Shown here piece by piece: positions 44,200 through 53,352 of a stretch of DNA of 64,000 bases. The position numbers and the translations under genes were made by a program. The DNA is from CALBPI01 sp039027435 (GTDB lineage Bacteria; Pseudomonadota; Gammaproteobacteria; Steroidobacterales; Woeseiaceae). The DNA is taken from the NCBI GenBank assembly GCA_039027435.1, contig JBCCKF010000002.1, positions 62,001 through 126,000 of the forward strand, given 5' to 3'. The notes beneath the pieces are model-generated. The model made no database searches and had not been told where the DNA came from. It was given only the letters and a program-made list of their open reading frames with translations. Each line of letters begins with the position of its first letter. The first letter of the stretch is position 1.

Positions 44200-45132
44200 A
44201 TGGAAAGAAAGCCCTCAATTGCATTGGCTCTCGGCAGCGGCGGCGCGAGAGGCCTTGCCCATATCGGTATCATCCGTCGCCTCGAAGAGGCGGGGTATGA
44301 CATCGGGTATATCGCAGGCACATCGATTGGCGCGCTGATCGGTGGAATCTATGCGGCAGGTAAGCTCGACGAATACGAAGCGTGGGCCAAGAGCTTGACG
44401 CGACGTGACATGCTCCGACTCCTCGATTTCTCTTTCGTCCGCGGCTCGATAATCAAGGGCGATAAGGTGATCGAAGCCATTTGCGATTTGGTGGGCGACC
44501 CTGAAATCTCGACACTCGACATCGGCTTCACGGCAGTCGCGACTGACCTGAAGGAACAGTCAGAGGTCTGGATTTCATCGGGGTCCCTGTTCAACGCAAT
44601 TCGCGCATCGACAGCAATTCCGACCCTGATGTCACCATTGGTCATCGGTGACCGCCTCCTGGCCGATGGAGGTCTCGTCAATCCCATTCCCATAGCGCCC
44701 ACGATGAATCATCCAGGCACACTGACGATCGCCGTCGACCTGAATGCACCTCGCGAGGGGCTAAACGGCGCAGAGCCTGACACAGAACCTGAATCCGAAA
44801 AATCTGCCACAGCGAAAACTAATCCATACTCACAAGCCATCAGCGATTTCGTTGACAAACTGACACCGAACCGTGAACCCACTGAGAAGCCACAGTCGCC
44901 GTATCCGGGGTTTGCGCAATCGGTCACCCAGACTATTGAGATCATGCAAAACGGTATTGCAAGGCTGAAGATGGCGGCCTACAAGCCAGACATCACGATA
45001 TCTGTACCGCGAGATGTCTGTCATTTCTGGGAGTTCGATCGCGCGGAATCGATCGTTGCATTCGGATACGAAAGAGCCGATGCGGCACTGAAGAAATTTG
45101 ATCAACTGCACCCATTGCAGAAAGAGAGCTAG
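44200..45132 (+). CDS. Patatin-like phospholipase (RssA/NTE type)
   Basis: 310 residues from the ATG at 44200. Upstream sequence remains in frame back to 44101 but contains the activator-site cluster, and the family begins close to the ALALGSGGARGLAHIGIIRRL oxyanion loop, as here. The catalytic Ser is in YIAGTSIGALIGG and the Asp in LLADGGLVNPIP. It likely hydrolyses phospholipids or lysophospholipids at the inner membrane. It is divergent from the sigma-54 efflux operon and is followed by an SDR gene after two bases. Confidence 0.87.
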   Translation: MERKPSIALALGSGGARGLAHIGIIRRLEEAGYDIGYIAGTSIGALIGGIYAAGKLDEYEAWAKSLTRRDMLRLLDFSFVRGSIIKGDKVIEAICDLVGDPEISTLDIGFTAVATDLKEQSEVWISSGSLFNAIRASTAIPTLMSPLVIGDRLLADGGLVNPIPIAPTMNHPGTLTIAVDLNAPREGLNGAEPDTEPESEKSATAKTNPYSQAISDFVDKLTPNREPTEKPQSPYPGFAQSVTQTIEIMQNGIARLKMAAYKPDITISVPRDVCHFWEFDRAESIVAFGYERADAALKKFDQLHPLQKES

Positions 45133-45134
45133 TA

Positions 45135-46079
45135 ATGAGAGTCATACTCGGAATTCTGATGTTTTACGGTCGGTTTGGACTGAGCTTCTCGAATATTGGT
45201 TTCTCCTGGCGCAAAGGTGCATGGCAGGAGATCGGCGACTCACTGAAGAGTAAGCATGTCGTGATCACCGGCGGAAGCGGCGGTATCGGCGCTGCGGTGG
45301 CTGCCGGGTGTCTTGCAGCCGGAGCCCGAGTCACCGTCGTCGCTCGGAATTCAGATAAGCTGGCTGCGCTTGAAGAAGCGCTCGGCGATACCCTGGAAAC
45401 ACTGCAATGCGACCTCGCTGAGTCGAACGAAGTCGCTGATCTAGCCCGACGCCTGAAACAAGCCGGGACGGTAGACGTGTTGGTGAACAATGTCGGCGTG
45501 ATGCTGCATGACTTCACAACGAACAGTCAGAACATGGACAGCCAATACGCGACCAACTTGCTGAACCAGTTCGTATTGACCGAGGCCTTGATCGATAGCG
45601 GGACGCTCGCCGCGGATGCCGCGGTGATTCAGGTCGCGTCCGGCGGAATGTACATGGCGCCATTGGTCGTCGAGAAGCTGAGTGCGGATTCGCAAGCGTC
45701 GCACGATGGCACGCAGGCCTATGCCATCCAGAAGCGTGCGCAAGTAGCACTGACGGAATACTGGAATCAGGCCTCACACACGGGTGAGCGGCGTTTTCAT
45801 GTGATGCACCCTGGATGGGTCGATACCGCTGGCGTGCAGCAATCGTTGCCTACCTTCAGAAAAATACTGAAATCTGTCTTGCGCGATGGTGCAGCCGGCG
45901 CCGACACGATAGTGTGGCTCGCCGCGACACGTCCCGAAGCAGTCCAACCAATGCAAATCTGGTTTGATCGGGAGGCGCGTGACGTGCACGCCTATGGGTT
46001 TACCAAGACGCCAGCGGAAACCTCGGAGAAGCTTCTCGAAAAGCTGCAGTCCGATCGCGAAAAACTCATTGCGAGCTGA
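45135..46079 (+). CDS. SDR-family oxidoreductase (DHRS12-like)
   Basis: 314 residues. About 40 N-terminal residues precede the Rossmann domain, which starts VVITGGSGGIGAAVA with the nucleotide-binding TGxxxGIG (45-52). NNVG and the catalytic YAIQK (YxxxK) with the upstream VIQVASGGMY (Ser) are intact. The length and N-terminal extension recall dehydrogenase/reductase SDR member 12-like proteins of bacteria. The substrate, probably a lipid or sterol-like carbonyl or alcohol, is unknown. It starts two bases after the patatin stop and overlaps the convergent MOSC gene by 14 bases. Confidence 0.85.
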   Translation: MRVILGILMFYGRFGLSFSNIGFSWRKGAWQEIGDSLKSKHVVITGGSGGIGAAVAAGCLAAGARVTVVARNSDKLAALEEALGDTLETLQCDLAESNEVADLARRLKQAGTVDVLVNNVGVMLHDFTTNSQNMDSQYATNLLNQFVLTEALIDSGTLAADAAVIQVASGGMYMAPLVVEKLSADSQASHDGTQAYAIQKRAQVALTEYWNQASHTGERRFHVMHPGWVDTAGVQQSLPTFRKILKSVLRDGAAGADTIVWLAATRPEAVQPMQIWFDREARDVHAYGFTKTPAETSEKLLEKLQSDREKLIAS

Positions 46080-46860
46080 CAACGTCGCCCACGCGAACCG
46101 TCCCGTCTCCCAACGGGATAAGGTTCACGCCGAACACCGGTTTGCCGTCGGACGAGCGGCGCCTGTCTCTCAATAGCGTCTTGAGTGGCTCCTTGTCTGG
46201 GTCAAGTGCACCGGTCGCCGGGTCGACCGTTGTGAAAATGCACCGCGTGCACTGAGACGACACAGAAAATTTGATCTGACCGAGAGAGACTTCCGACCAA
46301 GTGTCTTCGATATACGGGGCATCGGTCTGAACAACGATGTTCGGGCGAAAATGGCTCATTGAGACCGGCGTTGCGAGCGTCGCATTCAGGGCTTCCAGCG
46401 ACGCCGTACCGACCATCAGGAGTGGGTACCCATCGGCAAAACTGACTTCATCGCCGGGTCGCACACGTTTCCCCTCCAGTAGGAGTCGACGATCACTGTC
46501 GCTTTGGAACACCAGACGTACCGCTTTGCCGAGCTTTTCACTGAGCCAGTCGGCAACAACATCGCCAGCATCTCGTGCATCGACGGTATCTCTCCACACA
46601 ACGACCTTGCTGGTTTCGGCAGACGGCTCGTCGACGCGCAACGCTTCTCCCTCATAGCGCAAAGTCAAACCACCGTCGTGCTCCAGCACTGAAATTCTGA
46701 CTAATTCGGGCACAGTACGACCTGTGACGAAGCGTCGCGATTCATCGACGACCATCCAGCGGCGATCCCCGACAAGGCCTCGCGGTGATACCTCGGCAAC
46801 GTCACGATCGTTGCCCTGCATAGACTTAACGGGAAAAACATGGATCGAAGTGATGAGCAT
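46066..46860 (-). CDS. MOSC domain protein (YcbX-like)
   Basis: 264 residues from the ATG at 46860 (MLITSIHVFPVKS), with AGGG before it; the frame extends to 46893. The N-terminal MOSC beta-barrel domain (FPVKSMQGNDRDVAEVSPRG, then GDRRWMVVD) and the MOSC domain (FRPNIVV, SSQCTRCIFTTVDPATG) fit the YcbX/mARC family. The Cys in CTRC fits the conserved molybdenum-ligating residue. YcbX reduces N-hydroxylated compounds with a redox partner. Here no C-terminal 2Fe-2S domain is present, so it would need a separate electron donor. Confidence 0.85.
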   Translation of the reverse strand: MLITSIHVFPVKSMQGNDRDVAEVSPRGLVGDRRWMVVDESRRFVTGRTVPELVRISVLEHDGGLTLRYEGEALRVDEPSAETSKVVVWRDTVDARDAGDVVADWLSEKLGKAVRLVFQSDSDRRLLLEGKRVRPGDEVSFADGYPLLMVGTASLEALNATLATPVSMSHFRPNIVVQTDAPYIEDTWSEVSLGQIKFSVSSQCTRCIFTTVDPATGALDPDKEPLKTLLRDRRRSSDGKPVFGVNLIPLGDGTVRVGDVVSSQ

Positions 46861-46976
46861 CCCTGAAGTCTGCCATAGAGCGAGTGTCATCACTAAAGAG
46901 ACCGACGATCAGGACGCTAGCTCCAACTGGGAAACCGTTCGAGATTCACTGGTATGCGAAGTCAGGCAGCAGCGTC

Positions 46977-49406
46977 ATGAAGAGTCCACTCGCCTGGCTG
47001 CGTGGACTCGGCCTACAAACCCAATTAACCATCATGGCGGGCACCCTGATCCTGCTAACCATGAGTTTGGGCAGCTATCTCACGATCAGCGGCACCATAC
47101 GCGAAGCGCGAGATCAGGCACTATCGAGTATCGCCGTATTCGCCGAGGCCACCTCTCGCGGCACCGATTTCGGCCTTAAGACACAGAATCCAGCTGAGTT
47201 GGCGAAGTCTGTCGCATTCCTGAATGAAGTACCGATCGTGGCTGGCGTTGAAATCCGCAACATGAACGGGACCCGAATCTACCGCGAAATGTTTGAGGAG
47301 TTACCGCGCGAGCAGCTACTCAACGCGAAAACCGATGCATCAAAACTCAGGATCAATCCATTCGGCGCACCCGAAATCTACCGAGTCACCAACAAGGTGT
47401 ATGCACCGCTCGCAGGCGATGCACTGCGCGACAGCAATGGTATGGGGAAACAGTACATAGGCTCGATTGACACCATCGTCAACCTCAGCGCGACTCAGCA
47501 GCGGCTGCGTAACAGCATTCTGATCACGCTGATCTCCAGCGGCGGTATTGCCGTACTCGGTGGCGTCTTCTCTTTCTTCGCTGCGAAAAGAATTCTAAAA
47601 CCTGTACGCGACCTCCTGACCGGACTCAAGAACGTCTCGGAGGGCAACTTTTCTCACAAGCTACCGACAGCTAACGGTAAAGAGCTCAAACGTCTCATCA
47701 ACGGCTTCAACGTCATGGTTGACGGTCTCCGGCACTACCGGCGCGAGACACTGCGAGCGCGAGAAATTCTTGAGCAACGCGTTGAAGAACGCACGCAGCA
47801 ATTGTTCGACGAGAAGGAGCGCGCCGAAGCAGCAAGTCGCACAAAGAGTGAATTTCTCGCCAGAATGAGTCATGAGATCCGCACACCGATGAACGGCGTG
47901 CTGGGGATGACTGAGTTGCTCTTGATGTCGGAGCTCGGTGACTCCGAGCGTCGCTACGCGAGAACCATACGCAGCTCGGGCGCGGCACTGCTCGACATCA
48001 TCAACGACATTCTCGACTTCTCGAAAATCGAGGCCGGTAAAATGACGTTGGAAACCGCACCGTTCTCCGTTCAGGGACTTGCCGAGGAAGCGATCGCGAT
48101 GTTATCCGGAAATGCCCGCAGGAAAGCAGTCGATCTTTCCGTCGACGTAGACCCGACGCTGCTGGGTACCGTCTCAGGAGACTCGAGCCGACTAAGACAG
48201 GTCCTGGTAAATCTTGGCGGGAACGCAGTTAAGTTCACTGAACAAGGCCAGGTCTGGCTGGAAGTGCTTCGCGCCGAGCAGCAACCCAAGGACGACAGTC
48301 TTGTGTCCATAAGATTCTCGGTGCACGACACCGGTATCGGCATTCACCCGGATAAGCAGGCGAGCATTTTCGAATCGTTCATTCAAGAGGACGGCTCCAC
48401 GACGCGTCGGTTCGGTGGCACCGGGCTTGGGCTGGCAATCTCCAAACAAATTGTTGAATTGATGGGCGGACAGATTCGGGTCGAAAGCGTACCCGGTGAA
48501 GGCTCCGTGTTCTCGTTCACCCTTACCCTGCCCTATCAGGAAGCCATGTCGTCGAACTCGGACCCGGACTTCTCAGAGCTGCTCGTGTTCACGGTATCGC
48601 CCTTTGAGAACATTACCCGAATGCTCAACCGACAACTCGACCACCAGACGATCCAGCGGGAGAACTTCAACACACTCGCTGACGTCGAACGAGCGCTCTA
48701 TGCCCGTGATAAACAACCCGATCTCATTCTGTTTGACCACGCCGCCGTAAATGACGACGTCATTGAAGCGTGGAGCCGGTATCGTGAGCGAAACGCCCGA
48801 TCGGAATGGCCTGCCACGGTTCTGATTACATCCGATGAGTCGATCGATGCGGCCAGCCTCAACGAGCACGGGGTGTCCGATATTCTGCGCAAGCCACTAA
48901 CGTCGGGCGCACTGATCGGTCTGCTACGCGTTGTGGCGGGCGTGGAAGAGCCACCCACGGTCACTATGAACGGCCAAGGACTGCACGAGGACTCCGGGGC
49001 CGCGGTGGGTGCTTTGCGCGTATTGGTGGTCGAAGACAACAAAGTGAATCAGCGCGTGACACGGGCAATGCTCGATAAACTCGGCGCCACGCACGAGATT
49101 GCAGAGAATGGACTCGAGGCGCTCGACATCACCGAGCGCGAGTCCTTCGACGTGGTACTCATGGACTGTCAGATGCCTGAGATGGATGGCTTCACAGCGA
49201 CTCAGGCGATACGCGATCGAGAGCAAGCCCGAGGTCAGGCTCGCGTTCCAATCATTGCACTCACTGCCAATGCGCTACAGGGTGACGACGGGAAGTGCTT
49301 CGCTGCCGGCATGGACGACTACATGACCAAGCCATTCAAACTCGAAGCACTCCGCGAGAAGCTCGAATACTGGCAGAGTGCGGCAGCTCAGTCCGACGTC
49401 GCGTAA
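46977..49406 (+). CDS. Hybrid sensor kinase/response regulator (BarA/GacS-like)
   Basis: 809 residues from the ATG at 46977 (MKSPLAWLRGLGLQTQL). Two transmembrane helices flank a periplasmic domain of about 150 residues. HAMP and a coiled coil follow, then HisKA with FLARMSHEIRTPMNGVLGM (His299), HATPase_c (VNLGGNAVKF, GTGLGLAISKQIVELMGG), a degenerate receiver (about 525-655) and an intact receiver with Asp730 (VVLMDCQMPEMDG) and Lys (YMTKPFKLEAL). There is no Hpt domain at the C-terminus, unlike BarA, so phosphate must move to a separate Hpt protein. It is a single gene, divergent from MOSC. Confidence 0.9.
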   Translation: MKSPLAWLRGLGLQTQLTIMAGTLILLTMSLGSYLTISGTIREARDQALSSIAVFAEATSRGTDFGLKTQNPAELAKSVAFLNEVPIVAGVEIRNMNGTRIYREMFEELPREQLLNAKTDASKLRINPFGAPEIYRVTNKVYAPLAGDALRDSNGMGKQYIGSIDTIVNLSATQQRLRNSILITLISSGGIAVLGGVFSFFAAKRILKPVRDLLTGLKNVSEGNFSHKLPTANGKELKRLINGFNVMVDGLRHYRRETLRAREILEQRVEERTQQLFDEKERAEAASRTKSEFLARMSHEIRTPMNGVLGMTELLLMSELGDSERRYARTIRSSGAALLDIINDILDFSKIEAGKMTLETAPFSVQGLAEEAIAMLSGNARRKAVDLSVDVDPTLLGTVSGDSSRLRQVLVNLGGNAVKFTEQGQVWLEVLRAEQQPKDDSLVSIRFSVHDTGIGIHPDKQASIFESFIQEDGSTTRRFGGTGLGLAISKQIVELMGGQIRVESVPGEGSVFSFTLTLPYQEAMSSNSDPDFSELLVFTVSPFENITRMLNRQLDHQTIQRENFNTLADVERALYARDKQPDLILFDHAAVNDDVIEAWSRYRERNARSEWPATVLITSDESIDAASLNEHGVSDILRKPLTSGALIGLLRVVAGVEEPPTVTMNGQGLHEDSGAAVGALRVLVVEDNKVNQRVTRAMLDKLGATHEIAENGLEALDITERESFDVVLMDCQMPEMDGFTATQAIRDREQARGQARVPIIALTANALQGDDGKCFAAGMDDYMTKPFKLEALREKLEYWQSAAAQSDVA

Positions 49407-50641
49407 AGCGGCTGTTTCGATTGGCTCAAGCGAAGCCCTAAAGCACTCAAGCAACTGTAGCCGACGGCCCAGACCAGCGCCGATTGCCAAGCAAGCCCCA
49501 TCCATGCGGCTGCGATGGAAGCCCAAAGCGGCATCAAAGCCAGACGAGTCCACTCCGCCTTAAGCGCCCAGCCCCTCCCGTCTGCAAGCGCGCCAAGAAT
49601 CGACAGCAGCGCCCACAGCTGGAGCGCCACAAAGAACGCAAGCGCCAACCCTTGCCCGGTGGCGATGATCCCAACCCAGAGCGTTAAGGCAATCGCCATG
49701 AAGAACTGGGCCCCGATATAGGCGGTCGGAGAATCCGCACCTCGACCCACGTATTTCTGGAAATCCGACAGCGGTGAGAGATGGAGCGGGCGCTGCGCCT
49801 CGGCCTCCTTCGGCCGCCATCCGGTCCTTCCAAACCAGACCCTCAGCTTATCTCGCCACCCCTTCGCATCGCGCCAGTCGGCGATGAGACTTCGGTACAC
49901 ATGGAGGTTGGCGTTCACCGGGTTAAAGCTATGCAGAGGCTTGCGCACTCCAAATACGACAGGCTCTGACTCCGGCTCAAAAGTGCCAAAGAGTCTGTCC
50001 CAGATGATGAGAATACCGCCGTAGTTCTTGTCGATGTAACGCGGATTTTGTGCATGGTGAACGCGGTGGTTGGACGGCGTCACAAAGACATAGTCAGCCC
50101 ACCCCAGACGATCGATATGGCGTGTGTGTACCCAGAACTGATAGATCAGATCGACCGCGGACACGGTGGCAAACACGTGCAACGGTACTCCGAGGAAAAA
50201 CATCGGCAGATAAACCACCCACCCGATAATGAAGTCTGAGCTCGTCTGACGCAGCGCAGTTGTGAGATTGTATTCCTCGCTCTGGTGGTGAACGCTATGC
50301 GCCGCCCAGAAGATGCTCATCTCATGACCGAGACGGTGCTTCGAGTAGTACATGAAGTCCCAAAACAGCAGCACCGATAGCCAGGCCAGGATGCCACTAG
50401 GCGTGAGCGCGAACCAACTGTCTGGCATTCGCCAAAACGCGAAGTGTTCCAGCACAAAGCCGTAAACGACGATGCCGACAAGCTTGGTAAATATCCCTGT
50501 CGTGCTGTTAAAAGCGCCGGCAGCGAGACTACCGATCGCATCATTGAACCGGACAAAGCCGTTACCACGAACCCGGTCGTAGAGAACCTCGACGACGATC
50601 GCGAGCAGGAAAAACGGTACAGCTAGACTGATCAAATCCAT
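49388..50641 (-). CDS. Sterol desaturase/fatty acid hydroxylase family membrane protein
   Basis: 417 residues from the ATG at 50641. Several membrane helices surround the eight-histidine di-iron motifs of the FA hydroxylase family: KHRLGHE (101-107), HSVHHQSEEYN (115-125) and NHRVHHAQNP (191-200). The pattern of bacterial alkylglycerol monooxygenase-like and C-5 sterol desaturase-like proteins fits. After the catalytic core there are additional C-terminal helices (about 310-410). Substrate unknown, probably a lipid. It starts close to, and diverges from, the pirin gene. Confidence 0.88.
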   Translation of the reverse strand: MDLISLAVPFFLLAIVVEVLYDRVRGNGFVRFNDAIGSLAAGAFNSTTGIFTKLVGIVVYGFVLEHFAFWRMPDSWFALTPSGILAWLSVLLFWDFMYYSKHRLGHEMSIFWAAHSVHHQSEEYNLTTALRQTSSDFIIGWVVYLPMFFLGVPLHVFATVSAVDLIYQFWVHTRHIDRLGWADYVFVTPSNHRVHHAQNPRYIDKNYGGILIIWDRLFGTFEPESEPVVFGVRKPLHSFNPVNANLHVYRSLIADWRDAKGWRDKLRVWFGRTGWRPKEAEAQRPLHLSPLSDFQKYVGRGADSPTAYIGAQFFMAIALTLWVGIIATGQGLALAFFVALQLWALLSILGALADGRGWALKAEWTRLALMPLWASIAAAWMGLAWQSALVWAVGYSCLSALGLRLSQSKQPLYATSD

Positions 50642-50724
50642 TGCCCAATTATACCGGCTTCCAACTCGCGCCCACACAGGACGTATGGAACAATACGAAA
50701 ACGCTCTCTGAACACGGCCTCGAC

Positions 50725-51594
50725 ATGACTTCTGCAATCAAACACACGCTCACACCGCGACCGCGTGACCTCGGCGATTTCACGGTCCGCCGAGTTTTAC
50801 CGTCGGGCAACACGCCCATGGTGGGACCCTTCATCTTTTTTGACCACATGGGGCCTGCGGAATTTCCGGAAGGTAAAGGGATCGATGTTCGACCGCATCC
50901 GCATATCAATCTGGCGACCGTAACGTACCTGTTTGAAGGAAGTCTGATGCACAGGGACAGCGTAGGCGCTGTGCAAAACATCGAGCCAGGCGCCGTCAAT
51001 TGGATGACCGCGGGTCGTGGCATCGTCCATTCCGAACGGAGCAGCGACGAGTTCCGCAATATCAACGGTCGAATCCACGGCATCCAGTCCTGGGTTGCGC
51101 TTCCTGTCGAGGAAGAGGAATGCGAGCCTCGGTTCGATCATTATCCGATGGACATTCTCCCGACGACGGAAATCGATGGCGTAGCGATTCGGATCATCGC
51201 TGGGCGTGCCTTTGGCATCGAAGCACCGGTACCTTTCAGCCACCCGATTGCCTATGCCGACTGTGAGGCAACTCGAGAATCAACGCTCAAGGTGCCAGAC
51301 GGCTTGTCGGAGCGTGCGTTGTACGTCGCACAAGGCAGTGTGACCATCGACGGCGAAGCATTTGAGTCCGGCCAAATGATCTTGCTCGAAGCGCATGCTG
51401 AGGTATTGGCAATCCTGAGTGCCGATGCACGCATCATGTTTGTCGGCGGCGAACCCTACCCCGAGTCGCGCCACATATGGTGGAACTTCGTCTCGAGTCG
51501 ACTGGATCGACTGGAACAGGCTAAACACGACTGGCACGAGTGGAATTTCGACAAGGTCCCCGGCGAGACCGAGTTTATCCCCCTGCCAGACTAG
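50725..51594 (+). CDS. Pirin-family protein
   Basis: 289 residues from the ATG at 50725. The N-terminal cupin carries the pirin metal site (RPHPHINLATVTYLFEGSL, MHRDSVG, GRGIVHSE): two His in HPH, one in MHRD and a later Glu. The C-terminal cupin-like domain ends EPYPESRHIWWNFVSSRLDRL, a pirin signature. Pirins are cytoplasmic iron proteins; bacterial homologues include quercetin dioxygenases and pyruvate dehydrogenase regulators. The function here cannot be decided. The stop is seven bases before the next start, so it is probably co-transcribed with the decarboxylase gene. Confidence 0.88.
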   Translation: MTSAIKHTLTPRPRDLGDFTVRRVLPSGNTPMVGPFIFFDHMGPAEFPEGKGIDVRPHPHINLATVTYLFEGSLMHRDSVGAVQNIEPGAVNWMTAGRGIVHSERSSDEFRNINGRIHGIQSWVALPVEEEECEPRFDHYPMDILPTTEIDGVAIRIIAGRAFGIEAPVPFSHPIAYADCEATRESTLKVPDGLSERALYVAQGSVTIDGEAFESGQMILLEAHAEVLAILSADARIMFVGGEPYPESRHIWWNFVSSRLDRLEQAKHDWHEWNFDKVPGETEFIPLPD

Positions 51595-51601
51595 CCATCG
51601 C

Positions 51602-52966
51602 ATGTTAACCGATGAAGATAGACGTCGAGAGCTGGCACTGCTCAGTCAAGCCCTTGAGACACTCTCCAAAGGATTCGAAACGCTCCCTGATTTCAATCGA
51701 GATACCGAGTGGTCCGAAACCACCGCCGCTGTGATCGCTGCAGCTGAGCGTATGCAGGATAACTTCCCGTACGCGCATCCCTTCTACGCAGGACAGATGT
51801 TGAAGCCTCCGCATCCAGTCGCTCGTGTGGCTTATCAAATGGCGATGTGGATCAACCCCAACAATCACGCGCTCGATGGTGGTCGCGCCAGCTCGGCACT
51901 TGAAAAAGAGGCGGTGGCACAACTCGCAGACATGTACGCCCTCTCACCGTTCCTCGGCCATTTAACCAGCAGCGGTACACTCGCAAATCTAGAGGCGTTG
52001 TGGATTGCCGGGCAAGAGCACCCTGGCAAAGCCATCGTCGCGTCCACTGATTCCCACTACACACACAACCGGTTGTGCAAGGTGCTTGGGTTGGGTTTTG
52101 ATGCGATCGAGACAGAGCATGATGGCAGGATGTCACTCTCAGCGCTCGAATCACGCCTCTCCGACGGTGACGTTGGTACGATCGTGGCAACGCTCGGCAC
52201 CACGGGTTTTGGTGCAGTTGATCCGTTGCCAGAGATACTCGAGCTAGCGCGCCGTTTTGGCGCTCGCGTCCATATCGATGGCGCCTACGGCGGTTACTTC
52301 AGACTGTGTGATGGTTTGCCATCAGATGCCACAGCAGCCTATGCCGCCATGCCCGAAGCAGACAGCATCGCTGTTGACCCCCACAAGCACGGTCTTCAAC
52401 CCTACGGTTGCGGCTGCATTCTTTTCGCTGATCCCGCCGTAGGCAAGCACTACAAGCACGACTCACCGTATACCTATTTTTCCAGCGATGAGTTGCATCT
52501 CGGCGAGATCAGTCTCGAGTGCTCTCGGGCAGGTGCAGCTGCGGTCGCCCTTTGGGCTACGCAACAGGCGCAGCCTCTGATAAAGGGTGGTGAGTTTGCC
52601 ACGAACCTTAATCGATGCCATTTGGCCGCAAAGTCTCTGGCCGCGCATGTCAAAGCAGACACGAACGCATCCCTGATCACCGAACCGATGCTCGATATTG
52701 TGGTGTGGGCGCTGGCGCCGACTGAGACGATGAGCGCATCGCAGCTCGCACAGTCAACTTTCGATATTGCAGCAACGCTCGACCTGCACCTTGCGGTGAT
52801 TGACGTACCAGCAGAACGACTGCCGGAGTCCTACCGAGCCGCCAATGAACCAACGGTCGCGTGCCTACGCAGCTGCTTGATGAAACCCGAACATGAAGCC
52901 GCGATGCCCGAGATCATCGGTCTACTGAACAAGGCAACCGCAATCGCCAGGCAGGGCGGTCACTGA
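51602..52966 (+). CDS. Group II PLP-dependent decarboxylase (second copy type)
   Basis: 454 residues from the ATG at 51602, seven bases after pirin. The PLP lysine is in SIAVDPHKHGLQP (Lys262); VHIDGAYGGYF holds the ring-stacking Asp227; GHLTSSGTLANLEALWIA is the phosphate-binding region. DPHK distinguishes it from the DAHK enzyme at 34.3 kb, so the two are not recent duplicates. It resembles aromatic or aspartate/tyrosine decarboxylases of the MfnA/SadA type; the substrate is open. It is convergent with crcB, five bases away. Confidence 0.83.
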   Translation: MLTDEDRRRELALLSQALETLSKGFETLPDFNRDTEWSETTAAVIAAAERMQDNFPYAHPFYAGQMLKPPHPVARVAYQMAMWINPNNHALDGGRASSALEKEAVAQLADMYALSPFLGHLTSSGTLANLEALWIAGQEHPGKAIVASTDSHYTHNRLCKVLGLGFDAIETEHDGRMSLSALESRLSDGDVGTIVATLGTTGFGAVDPLPEILELARRFGARVHIDGAYGGYFRLCDGLPSDATAAYAAMPEADSIAVDPHKHGLQPYGCGCILFADPAVGKHYKHDSPYTYFSSDELHLGEISLECSRAGAAAVALWATQQAQPLIKGGEFATNLNRCHLAAKSLAAHVKADTNASLITEPMLDIVVWALAPTETMSASQLAQSTFDIAATLDLHLAVIDVPAERLPESYRAANEPTVACLRSCLMKPEHEAAMPEIIGLLNKATAIARQGGH

Positions 52967-52970
52967 AGGA

Positions 52971-53348
52971 CTAACGCGTCAACCACGCACCGATCAACAG
53001 TCCAACGATGGACAACACCACACTGATCACCGCGTAACCAATACCCGCAGCGCTACCTTGTGCGATCGTGATGTCGCGCGTGTGGATGGTCATGGCTGAC
53101 ATTGTGGTGAACGCACCGCAAAAGCCAGTGACAAACAACGGGTATCCCACGCCACCCAACCAAGTTGCCTGGCCCGCCGTGCTACTCAATTGCAGCGCAG
53201 CGCCAGCCAAGCCAGACCCCAGGACATTGGCCAACAACACGGCCACAGGCGCTGCCTGAAGACCGACCACAGACTGCAACAAGAACCGCGCTATCGCGCC
53301 GGCGGCGCCGCCAGCCGCAACGGCCACAAGCTGACCACCAAACGCCAA
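52971..53348 (-). CDS. crcB: Fluoride channel CrcB/FluC
   Basis: 125 residues, standard length. Four helices and the FluC signatures are visible: AAGGAAGAIARFLLQ, LLANVLGSGLAGAAL and GFCGAFTTMSAM. It forms a dual-topology dimer exporting fluoride. The apparent start is a TTG at 53348, four bases after the stop of the nitronate monooxygenase-like gene; no ATG is available in frame without crossing a stop. I saw no fluoride riboswitch in the four bases of spacing, so it is probably expressed as the last gene of the run from upstream. Confidence 0.9.
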   Translation of the reverse strand: MAFGGQLVAVAAGGAAGAIARFLLQSVVGLQAAPVAVLLANVLGSGLAGAALQLSSTAGQATWLGGVGYPLFVTGFCGAFTTMSAMTIHTRDITIAQGSAAGIGYAVISVVLSIVGLLIGAWLTR

Positions 53349-53352
53349 ATGA

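Noticed and set aside
44185..44200. A second sigma-54-like element on the plus strand (CGGCAC-N5-CGGCA)
   Set aside because: The spacing fits but the -12 part is poor (CGGCA) and it overlaps the patatin start codon, leaving no room for a leader.
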